Of a DNA stretch of 64,000 nucleotides, positions 9,372-17,133 are shown one piece after another. How positions within the stretch are numbered: the first letter of the stretch is position 1; each line of letters starts with the position of its first letter. The notes beneath the pieces are model-generated. The model was not told the DNA's origin and ran no database searches. It saw only the letters and a program-made list of their open reading frames with translations. This DNA is from Ancylothrix sp. D3o (GTDB taxonomy: Bacteria > Cyanobacteriota > Cyanobacteriia > Cyanobacteriales > Oscillatoriaceae): positions 868,001 to 932,000 of the forward strand of contig NZ_JAMXEX010000001.1 of NCBI RefSeq assembly GCF_025370775.1, in the 5' to 3' direction. The translations under genes were made by a program, and so were the position numbers.

Positions 9372-9556
9372 GGTGATTTGGCGATGAAGGTTGGGCCAAA
9401 TTTAACTGCGGTTGGTTGGTAGGGAACCAGGGACGGGGGGTGAGGTTTTTTCAGGCTGGCGATATGAGATGATATGAAAACTGTCGTGTTTTGCTTCAAA
9501 GCTGTACATTGACGGTTTTTCTGGTTTTTAGAGAGGGGAATTTTAGGTCTGGACTT

Positions 9557-9778
9557 ATGAACATTGGCGCTCGCGTTCGGGTTAAAGAGTCTGTTATTGT
9601 TTACCACCATCCTGAACATCGTAATCAACCCTTTGATATGAAGGGTCAAGAAGGTGACGTTGCTAAGATTGTTAAAGAATGGGAAGGCCGGCCTGTTAGT
9701 GCTAATTTGCCGGTTTTGGTGCAATTTAGCAAGAAATTTAAAGCTCATTTGAAAGAATCAGAGCTAGAGCTAGTTTAG
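9557..9778 (+). CDS. ftrV: Ferredoxin-thioredoxin reductase, variable chain
   Basis: A 73-residue protein starting MNIGARVRVKESVIVYHHPE. 'HHPEHRNQPFD', 'GQEGDV' and 'GRPVSANLPVLVQF' are diagnostic of the FTR variable chain, an SH3-like barrel that stabilises the catalytic subunit in light-driven thioredoxin reduction. The start at ATG 9557 removes a longer, non-conserved upstream extension. The catalytic subunit ftrC is not in the window, as is common because the two subunits are often unlinked. Confidence 0.95.
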   Translation: MNIGARVRVKESVIVYHHPEHRNQPFDMKGQEGDVAKIVKEWEGRPVSANLPVLVQFSKKFKAHLKESELELV

Positions 9779-9869
9779 CGGTTGGGTTTTTTTCTCAACA
9801 TTTATTGGTCATTGGTTATTGGTGAAAAGGAAATTATTCATTTCTTGCCAATTACCAATCACCTGTCTT

Positions 9870-10097
9870 CTATCTCCGTCCGCGTAGAAACCACCCAAAA
9901 ATGTTAAAGTCGTTCCGCATTTTTTGCAGTTCGTCTCGATGACGTTGAGCGGTTTCATAATACCATTGGCAGTAGTTTTTAAAGTCTTGCCGGTATTCTA
10001 TTTCTCGATAAAAATCTCTGGCAACTTGATGTGCTTCGAGGGTTTCTATTTCTGGTTGGGGGGCGGGAAGAATTGAGCGAAATTCGTTAAAAGACAT
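9870..10097 (-). CDS. Small conserved-looking hypothetical protein
   Basis: The 75-residue protein MSFNEFRSILPAPQPE... is rich in aromatic and charged residues, with a predicted helical core (about 20-60) and a basic end (LRGRR). I do not recognise a family. No signal peptide or membrane helix is visible. It is followed by short ATTGGTCATTGG repeats at 9806-9825. Its length, ATG start and lack of a better frame on either strand support it as a real gene, but the evidence is modest. Confidence 0.6.
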   Translation of the reverse strand: MSFNEFRSILPAPQPEIETLEAHQVARDFYREIEYRQDFKNYCQWYYETAQRHRDELQKMRNDFNIFGWFLRGRR

Positions 10098-10389
10098 GGG
10101 TTTTTATGGTTGGTTTGGGCCGGTGCGGTTTGCCTTTATCTTCAATTTTAGCGAGGTTTTTCAGAAGTCCCCACCCTTGGGCCGGCAATTTGATAAAAAT
10201 ATATAAGTAGATATTGAAACCTTCAGATCGCTCAGTAGGTTGTTGGTAAGTTTTCTGGTATGTAATGGCGCTTTGCTGCTAAAGCTCAACTACATACCAA
10301 GAATTTAGAGATGCGGTTTTTGACGGGCTTGTTTGAGTGCTTTTTTTATGGCCCAATTCCAAATTATAAAAACCTGAGTTTTCAAACCT

Positions 10390-11184
10390 CTAAATCCATC
10401 CTTTTAAACGATAGACAATCATGCCAATATATTCTTTTAAAGCTTGGGTGGTGTCGCTGAGGTTTTGGGCGTCGGGAAGAAGATTGAGAAGGGTTGATTG
10501 GGGAGTGCTTTGTAATTCTTGGATGTCTTGTTGACTGACTATAAAATCTGTGGGTGCGGCAATTGCTTCGATACCTTGACGTTTAAATATTAATAAAGAA
10601 CGGGGGGTATGAATTGCCGAAGTTACGAGTAAAACGCGCCGGCGAATGCCATTTGAGTCGAGAACTTTTCGGACATTGACGGCATTTTCATAGGTGTTGA
10701 GAGAGGTTTTATCTTGGAGGATAACCGAAGGGGGAACACCCATTGCTTTTGCAATTTCTGCCATGTCTTGTGATTCCGGTTGCCCGCCACCTTTCCAATC
10801 GATTCTACCACCGCTGAGAATTAAAAAAGGTGCTTTGCCTTGTTTATAAAGTTGGGCACCCCAGAGAATGCGATCTCCTGCTTCTGAGACATCTACCCAA
10901 GGACGAGGCGGAGAGGCCGGTTTGACGGAGCCACCTAAAACAACGATAGCATCAGCTTCAGGCAGTTCGGTTTGAGGGAGATTTTGCCATTCCAGGGAAC
11001 GCACTAAGCCTAGAGAAACCCATCTGTTGCTCGTCAGGAGTAAGATAGTCAGTGATAAAGCAATGGAGATGGCAGCAAGACGGGGTTTTTTCCAAAAAGT
11101 GATGAACGCAAATAAGAGCAGTAAACAGGCAAGCCCCAGGGGGTAGATAAAAATCGGCAGCAGTTTCGACAGAAACAGAAACAT
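10390..11184 (-). CDS. YdcF/SanA/ElyC family (DUF218) membrane protein
   Basis: 264 residues with two N-terminal membrane helices (about 7-28 and 35-55). The DUF218 domain begins 'ADAIVVLGGSV' near residue 78 and contains 'LILSGG' and 'SLNTYENAVN', the family signature with its conserved acidic and Asn residues. Relatives (ElyC, SanA) influence envelope or peptidoglycan integrity; the enzymatic reaction is not established. It is divergent from the histidine kinase gene, with 275 bases between the starts. Confidence 0.88.
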   Translation of the reverse strand: MFLFLSKLLPIFIYPLGLACLLLLFAFITFWKKPRLAAISIALSLTILLLTSNRWVSLGLVRSLEWQNLPQTELPEADAIVVLGGSVKPASPPRPWVDVSEAGDRILWGAQLYKQGKAPFLILSGGRIDWKGGGQPESQDMAEIAKAMGVPPSVILQDKTSLNTYENAVNVRKVLDSNGIRRRVLLVTSAIHTPRSLLIFKRQGIEAIAAPTDFIVSQQDIQELQSTPQSTLLNLLPDAQNLSDTTQALKEYIGMIVYRLKGWI

Positions 11185-11459
11185 TTGTTAATCTAGCAGT
11201 CTAAGAGGTATATATTTCTCCATAGCGTAGCACAGTAAAATATTGGCTAAACTTGGTTAAGGCCGATTTCAAATCTCCTGCTTTTACCAAAGCTATTATA
11301 ATGTCTCTATAGCTAATCCTTCGATTTTTATTGCAGGGAAGGGCATCTTACAGCAAAGGTTCACCTCTTTTGTCTAACTGCCTTTATCTCCAAAATTTCC
11401 TAAATTTGCCTTGAGTTTTCTTTTCTCTATGCTTGATAAGTTCCGGCTCCCAAAAATAT

Positions 11460-14400
11460 ATGAAAATTCAAAATAAATTAATTTTAAGTTTTGGCAGTTT
11501 TGCTATTTTTGCAATTGTTAGCAGCAATATCAATATTTTAAATAACTTTAAGTTTTCGGAAAAGCTGGCCCGCGTTTCTAGCTCGAATCTTCCTAAAATT
11601 GCCGCCTTGGAGGAACTCAAAGCAACCTCCGTGCAACTCTCGGTAGAGGCTTATAGGTATGCTTTAATTAAGCTGGAATCAGAAAAATTTTCCGGTACGC
11701 AAGGTTCGGCTTTTGATATTCAAAAAATTGAAAGATATAATAAAAGTTTACAGTCTTCTTTAAAGATTTTACAAAAATTGGCTGACAGCCCCGAAGATAT
11801 AAAGAAATTTGAACAGATAGAGTTATCAAGACGGAATTATTTGCTTTTACTTCAACAAGTAGTTAATTTGAAGCCATCGCAAAAAAAAGGGCTAAATTTG
11901 GATTTTAAGAAAGAACAATTACAAATTAGCGAAGCAAGATTATTAGAAGGAATAGAGCAAGCACTGGGGGAGGAAATAGCCGCTTTAACCCAACAACAAA
12001 AAGCTCTTCAAAACCACGCCCATCAAGCAATTGCTATTAACTCTATTTCAGTAATTATTTTGATAGCTATGTGTGGAGGTGTGGCCTTATTTCTCAGCAA
12101 AAGAATTGTTAATCCACTTCTCGGAATTCAACAATCAGCCGCCAATTTAGATCAAACAAATCAGGTATTGAGGATAAATTTAGAACATCAAAACGATGAA
12201 ATCGCAATGTTAGCCGATGCTTTTAAGCAAATGGCAGAGAATTTATCTCAAAAAGCTCTTTCTCAGTTTTATGTCGATAACATTTTGCGGTCAATGATTG
12301 ATGCCTTAATTATTCTGCACCCGGACAAAACAATTAAGACGTTTAATTTGGCAACTTTTTTAATGTTAGGGTGTGAGAAGGAAGACGACTTACTGGGAAA
12401 ACCGGTGCAAATTTTGTTTGGTGATGATCAATTTCTCCAAGATTTAGAAGATGATGAATTTACCCAAAACAACAGCTTTTTGGGCAGAAAAGAAACTAGC
12501 TTACTCGCTAAAAATAACCGTCACATACCTGTTTATTTTTCAGCATCCGTGATTAGAGATCAGCGGGGGAATATCGAAGGTTTTGTCTGTTTAGCACAAG
12601 ACATCAGCGACCGCAAACGAGCCGAAACAGCCATGCAAGAATCCGAGGCAAAATGGCGTTCGCTGGTGGAAAATGCCCCGGATATTATATTAACTGCGGA
12701 CAGAGAGGGGACAATTCAATTTATCAACCGGCCCGTGCCAGAATTACCCAGCAAACCAGTTATTGGTAGCAGCATTTATGACTGGGTAAAAGTTGAAGAA
12801 CGGCAACATTTACAACAATCTATCGAAATTGTATTTGCCACCGGCGAACCGCAATACAATGAAATTGCCGGTTTTAGCTTTGATGGTACCCCCGCTTGGT
12901 ATGCAAACCGCATCGGCCCGATTTTCAAAAATGGAGAAGTCGCCGCCATCACCATTATCACCACCGACATCAGCGAAAGAAAACGCATTGAACAAGCCTT
13001 ACGCGAATCAGAAGAAAGCCTCGAAGGTATCTTAAACTCTCTCACTGATGTAGTTTGGTCAATTGATGCCAAAAATCGCCAAATTCTTTACTTAAATCCT
13101 GCCACTGAACGAGTTTATGGCCGGCCCGTATCAGACTTTTTTAATAACTCAAAGTTGTGGGTAGAAATTATTCATCCAGAAGACCAGGAAAAATTTAAGC
13201 AAATTTCCCAAGCCGTGTTAGCAACCGGCAGCCAAGAAATTCAATATCGAATTATTAGACCTAACGGAGAAATCCGCTGGCTGCAAGACCGAGGTAAACT
13301 GATTCAAGCATCCGATGGTACACCACTGCGTATTGATGGCATTGCTAGAGACATCACCGAACGCAAAAATGCAGAACAAGCCTTACAAAAAGCCAACGAA
13401 GAGTTAGAATTGCGGGTTCAAGAACGAACAAAAGCTATTAAACAAACCAACAAACGTTTACAAAAAGAAATCGCCGAACGTCAAGTTGTCACCGAGGCGC
13501 TGCGGCAAAGTGAAGAAAGACTCAACAGTATTCTTAACTCTCTTGATGATGTTGTTTGGTCAATTGACACCGGAAATTTTGCCACACTTTACATCAGTCC
13601 CGCCGCTGAAAAAATCTATGGCTGCGCGATTTCAGATTTCTTTAATAAGCCTGATCTGTGGTCAACTATCGTTCACCCCCAAGACCGCGAAAATGTCGAA
13701 AAAGCTACTCAAAAACTTTTTAAAAACGGCTTTGTTGAGTTTGAGTATCGTATTCTACGTTCTGACTCTGAGGTGCGTTGGTTGCGCTCTCAGTCTCGTC
13801 TCGTGTACGATGCAAATGGTAAACCAATTCGCATGGATGGCATCGCCTCAGACATTACTGCACGCAAAGCCGCCGAAGCACTTGTGCGCTCTTCAGAAGC
13901 ACGATTTAAACATCTTGCCAAACGCGAAGCTTTGCTCAACAAACTTGCCGGTCAAATTCGTAACTCTCTTGAACTTGACACAATTCTTGATACCGCTGTC
14001 CGCGAAATTCGTAATTTATTACAAGTTGATCGGTGCTTATTTATTTGGTATCGCCAATACAGTGCCGGTGTTCAAACCTATGAGCCAATAAATCCTATTT
14101 CGGTGATGTCTGGAACCCCAGCACCGTTTGTAGCCGGTTCACCTTATTGGGAAGTTGCTCAAGAAGCTCGCAATCCAATTTTACCAAGCTATATCGGTCA
14201 CTATGCCGTTGATCCAGAAAATGTTTATATTACTAAATTGTTGAACCTTGAGATTATTCGCGTTGATGATTTTAGCAAAATTTCAGAGCCAATTTTGCAA
14301 CTTCTTGGCTCGATGTGGGGGTACAATTCACTCATTATTTTGCCGATTCAAACTAAGAGCGGGGAAATTGGTTTATTGAGTTGCGGTCACCACACGGCTG

Positions 14401-15437
14401 TAAGACCTTGGCGTGATACAGAATTAGCTTTGTTGCGCTCTATTAGTGACCAACTTTCTATCGCTATTAGTCAAGCAGAACTTTATAACCACGCCACAGA
14501 AGCGGCTCGCGCTGCCAAAGAACAAGCGCAACAACTGCAAGAAGCGATGAAGGCATTACAACAAACTCAGGCACAGTTAATTCAAACAGAAAAAATGTCT
14601 TCTTTGGGGCAAATGGTAGCAGGAATTGCTCACGAAATTAATAACCCGGTGAGTTTTATTTATGGCAATGTCGATCCGGCAATGCAATATATCCAAGATT
14701 TGTTAAATTTACTGAAGCTTTATCGAGAAGAATATTCTCCAACACAGTCGATAGCTGAAGAAATAGAAGCGATTGATTTAGAGTTTTTGGAGCAAGATTT
14801 ACCAAAACTTTTAGCTTCTATGAAGTTGGGAGCAGATCGCATTCGGCAGATTGTTCTTTCTTTGCGGAATTTTTCACGCTTGGATGAGGCGCAAATGAAA
14901 GCCGTTAATCTTCACGAGGGAATTGATAGCACTTTGTTAATTTTGCAAAATCGCTTAAAAGCTAAAGGCGATAAACCAGAAATTAAAGTGATTAAAGAAT
15001 ATGGAGATTTACCTCCAGTAGAATGCTTTGTCGGCCAGCTAAATCAAGTTTTTATGAATATCATTGCCAATGCAATTGATGCTTTAGAAATGCGGCCACC
15101 TCAAAAGCAAATGGATACAAAAAGTGCTTCTTCTAGGCCGATTATTCCTATTATTACAATTTCTACTACACTGCTTGAAGATCAGCAAGTAAAAATTAGT
15201 ATTTCTGATAACGGTTCCGGCATGAGAAAGGAGGTAATGGCTCGAATTTTTGACCCATTTTTTACCACAAAACCCGTTGGTTCGGGCACTGGTTTAGGTT
15301 TATCAATTAGCTATCAAATTGTCGTAGATAAACATAAAGGTAATTTGAAATGTCTCTCAACTTTGGGCGAAGGAACAGAGTTTATTATTGAGTTGCCGGT
15401 GATCCAAAACTATGCAGAACCGGCTCTTTTTAAATAA
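11460..15437 (+). CDS. Membrane-bound multi-PAS/GAF sensor histidine kinase
   Basis: About 1325 residues. Order: TM1 (about 7-25), an extracytoplasmic helical sensor, TM2 (about 187-208), HAMP, four PAS/PAC modules (about 275-385, 395-515, 520-645, 680-800), a coiled coil before the fourth PAS, GAF (about 825-1000), HisKA and HATPase_c. The phosphoacceptor is in 'GIAHEINNPVSF' (His near 1058); 'NIIANAIDAL', 'SDNGSGM' and 'GSGTGLGLS' are the N, G1 and G2 boxes. No receiver domain is attached and no response regulator is adjacent, so it is an orphan. PAS3 and PAS4 look like a recent internal duplication (shared 'SILNSLxDVVWSID'). ATG 11460 is preferred to an upstream TTG because TM1 follows it directly. 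Confidence 0.93.
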   Translation: MKIQNKLILSFGSFAIFAIVSSNINILNNFKFSEKLARVSSSNLPKIAALEELKATSVQLSVEAYRYALIKLESEKFSGTQGSAFDIQKIERYNKSLQSSLKILQKLADSPEDIKKFEQIELSRRNYLLLLQQVVNLKPSQKKGLNLDFKKEQLQISEARLLEGIEQALGEEIAALTQQQKALQNHAHQAIAINSISVIILIAMCGGVALFLSKRIVNPLLGIQQSAANLDQTNQVLRINLEHQNDEIAMLADAFKQMAENLSQKALSQFYVDNILRSMIDALIILHPDKTIKTFNLATFLMLGCEKEDDLLGKPVQILFGDDQFLQDLEDDEFTQNNSFLGRKETSLLAKNNRHIPVYFSASVIRDQRGNIEGFVCLAQDISDRKRAETAMQESEAKWRSLVENAPDIILTADREGTIQFINRPVPELPSKPVIGSSIYDWVKVEERQHLQQSIEIVFATGEPQYNEIAGFSFDGTPAWYANRIGPIFKNGEVAAITIITTDISERKRIEQALRESEESLEGILNSLTDVVWSIDAKNRQILYLNPATERVYGRPVSDFFNNSKLWVEIIHPEDQEKFKQISQAVLATGSQEIQYRIIRPNGEIRWLQDRGKLIQASDGTPLRIDGIARDITERKNAEQALQKANEELELRVQERTKAIKQTNKRLQKEIAERQVVTEALRQSEERLNSILNSLDDVVWSIDTGNFATLYISPAAEKIYGCAISDFFNKPDLWSTIVHPQDRENVEKATQKLFKNGFVEFEYRILRSDSEVRWLRSQSRLVYDANGKPIRMDGIASDITARKAAEALVRSSEARFKHLAKREALLNKLAGQIRNSLELDTILDTAVREIRNLLQVDRCLFIWYRQYSAGVQTYEPINPISVMSGTPAPFVAGSPYWEVAQEARNPILPSYIGHYAVDPENVYITKLLNLEIIRVDDFSKISEPILQLLGSMWGYNSLIILPIQTKSGEIGLLSCGHHTAVRPWRDTELALLRSISDQLSIAISQAELYNHATEAARAAKEQAQQLQEAMKALQQTQAQLIQTEKMSSLGQMVAGIAHEINNPVSFIYGNVDPAMQYIQDLLNLLKLYREEYSPTQSIAEEIEAIDLEFLEQDLPKLLASMKLGADRIRQIVLSLRNFSRLDEAQMKAVNLHEGIDSTLLILQNRLKAKGDKPEIKVIKEYGDLPPVECFVGQLNQVFMNIIANAIDALEMRPPQKQMDTKSASSRPIIPIITISTTLLEDQQVKISISDNGSGMRKEVMARIFDPFFTTKPVGSGTGLGLSISYQIVVDKHKGNLKCLSTLGEGTEFIIELPVIQNYAEPALFK

Positions 15438-15474
15438 CCTATTTGTCTGTTTTGGTTGTTTATTAAATTGTTTG

Positions 15475-15804
15475 CTAGTTCCGTTTATCTCCCCGACGCC
15501 GACTTTTTCTTGCTGCATTATAACGTTGGCGTTTTATTAGCTGCTTTTCTGTTCGCAACTGTGACGTTTCTATCAGTTTCTTTTGCGGCGCAACTTCCCT
15601 ATCTTCATCCGCATCAGGATCTTCGGTTTGCCACCACTCATTGATCAATCCACCGGCTATCCCCGCCAATAAACTCATCAAAATACTTAAGCGAATTGGA
15701 TATTTCACCACGAGAAACCCAATTAAAAAATAAAGCCAAAGTTTCAATCCTGTGGCAATTCCTTTAGATAAACCCGCCGGTTTTTGTTCGGAACTTTTAG
15801 TCAT
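15475..15804 (-). CDS. Small hypothetical membrane protein with basic tail
   Basis: 109 residues. One or two hydrophobic segments (about 20-55, 'LWLYFLIGFLVVKYP' and 'LSILMSLLAGIAGGL') are followed by an acidic stretch (DPDADEDRE) and a very basic end (RKSRRRGDKRN). No family is recognised. It is tail to tail with the histidine kinase, 37 bases apart. The charge pattern suggests a cytoplasmic basic tail that could touch nucleic acid or phospholipid, which is inference. Confidence 0.65.
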   Translation of the reverse strand: MTKSSEQKPAGLSKGIATGLKLWLYFLIGFLVVKYPIRLSILMSLLAGIAGGLINEWWQTEDPDADEDREVAPQKKLIETSQLRTEKQLIKRQRYNAARKSRRRGDKRN

Positions 15805-16194
15805 AATGTTATTGGCTGAAATGACACCTTTTTTACCCTTCCACCCCTTCTATTCTCCCCAAAAAAATAGCCATCCACTCTTAAATTTATGAGAAAAATC
15901 TGAAATAAGCTGCGAGTTATGACTCTAATAAATATAGCGTTTTTCATAGAAGTTGGTACACTACAAACCCACTAACTTTATCGAAACAGGCTTTTTACAA
16001 CATAAGTGCTATACTTGAGCCAACGGCAAACCCCTATATCCTCCTAGTTTACTTTACACCAAGCCAAACTGAAACAATCATCCATCAATAAAACTACCGC
16101 TTGTCTTTTTTCCTGCCCTCGCTTCACAAACCGCAACCTGCGAGTTAAAATTATTTGATGACTCATTCCTTATATAGATGAAAGAACAAAAACT
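15805..16194. other. Intergenic gap, no gene seen
   Basis: 390 AT-rich bases between divergently placed genes. Only very short frames occur (for example 18 codons from 15919). No hairpin with a T-run and no RNA gene were recognised; it presumably holds the promoters of both neighbours. Confidence 0.45.
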
Positions 16195-16797
16195 ATGGCT
16201 TCATCAAAACCCTACCAACCTCTGTTATTTAGAATTCTTCACAATGCCACCGCTTTGTTAGCCTTGCTGGCAATTATCACGTCATTTGTAGTGTACAACA
16301 CCTATGATGGCCGGCTCGTTAAACTTCCCCTGCCAAAAATTCCCAATAGTATTGGAATGCACGGAACTTTCGGGTTATTTTTTTTGTTAATATTGCCGGT
16401 TTTTGCAATTTATAGTTTTCATGCCGGTCAAAAACGGCTCATTCAAACAGACTCGTTTAAAAACCTCTCCCAAATAGGCAAACCTTCTTGGTGGTACAGT
16501 TTGCAACGCATCACTAACACGGCTATGTTATTTGCCGCAACATTTGCCGTCATCACCGGCAGAATGATGCAAGAAAAATGGCTACCAAACGGAGACTTAA
16601 ATCAAACTTGGTATCTTTTACATATCGCAGCTTGGATAGTTTTAGTAATTAGTTTCGCGCTGCATTTATTAATGAGTGCTAAAGTTGGCGGTGCTCCCTT
16701 ATTGCTCTCGATTTTTGATACGAATATCCGCGAAAAAGACTCGCCTAAAACATGGCCCGAAAAAATTAAAAAGTGGCTACACCGGCCTCACTTATAA
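16195..16797 (+). CDS. Cytochrome b561/b6-type four-helix membrane protein
   Basis: 200 residues with four hydrophobic helices (about 18-38, 54-75, 102-120, 138-163). Histidines lie at helix faces: 'ILHNAT', 'GMHGTFG', 'YLLHIAAW' and 'ALHLLM'. This is the layout of di-haem cytochrome b domain proteins that pass electrons across membranes. Specific partners are unknown. A 30-codon single-helix frame follows 60 bases downstream and might encode a small subunit. Confidence 0.82.
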   Translation: MASSKPYQPLLFRILHNATALLALLAIITSFVVYNTYDGRLVKLPLPKIPNSIGMHGTFGLFFLLILPVFAIYSFHAGQKRLIQTDSFKNLSQIGKPSWWYSLQRITNTAMLFAATFAVITGRMMQEKWLPNGDLNQTWYLLHIAAWIVLVISFALHLLMSAKVGGAPLLLSIFDTNIREKDSPKTWPEKIKKWLHRPHL

Positions 16798-16857
16798 ATA
16801 CCACAGCCAACTAGAGAATCTATAAAAATTATAAGCAACAACTACCCCTGGTAAATT

Positions 16858-16950
16858 ATGAAAAATAACCCCTATCTCGTAATATCAGAAATCATCGTCT
16901 TGGCAGGAATTTTTATGGCTTTTATTCTGCCGGTTTTGATTTCATCTTAA
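16858..16950 (+). CDS. Possible 30-residue single-helix membrane protein
   Basis: ATG to TAA gives 30 residues, MKNNPYLVISEIIVLAGIFM... followed by AFILPVLISS. It is one hydrophobic helix with a short polar start, the format of small subunits in membrane redox complexes. It follows the cytochrome b gene on the same strand. No good Shine-Dalgarno sequence is visible, and the frame is short enough to arise by chance, so confidence is limited. Confidence 0.4.
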   Translation: MKNNPYLVISEIIVLAGIFMAFILPVLISS

Positions 16951-17008
16951 ACCAAGGTTCACAAAAAAATATAATATTAGAGCCGATGTTCGATGGGATC
17001 TTTTTTAA

Positions 17009-17101
17009 CCGCAGATGAACGCAGATGAACGCAGATGAACGCCGTAGAGACGTTCCGCTGGAACGTCTGTAGGCTGGAACGTCTGTAGGCTGGAACGTCT
17101 G
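17009..17101. repeat. Two short tandem repeat arrays downstream of the nuclease-FtsK gene
   Basis: First, GCAGATGAAC is repeated three times (17011-17040). Then a 16-base unit starting CTGGAACGTCTGTAGG is repeated 2.75 times (17058-17101). The 5' edge of the second array also forms a perfect hairpin, AGACGTTCC/GGAACGTCT (17048-17068). A reverse-complement relative of the first array lies at 44333-44377. Confidence 0.7.
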
Positions 17102-17133
17102 TTTTTTTACCGATAAGGCTATTTTTTTTGTTT

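Noticed and set aside
11429-11476. ATG start at 11429 for the histidine kinase
   Set aside because: That ATG is in a different frame and stops after 15 codons. ATG 11460 opens directly into the first membrane helix.
17009-17101. CRISPR array
   Set aside because: The units are contiguous 10- and 16-base tandem repeats without unique spacers, and no cas genes are present. The Cas4-like domain nearby belongs to a fusion protein.
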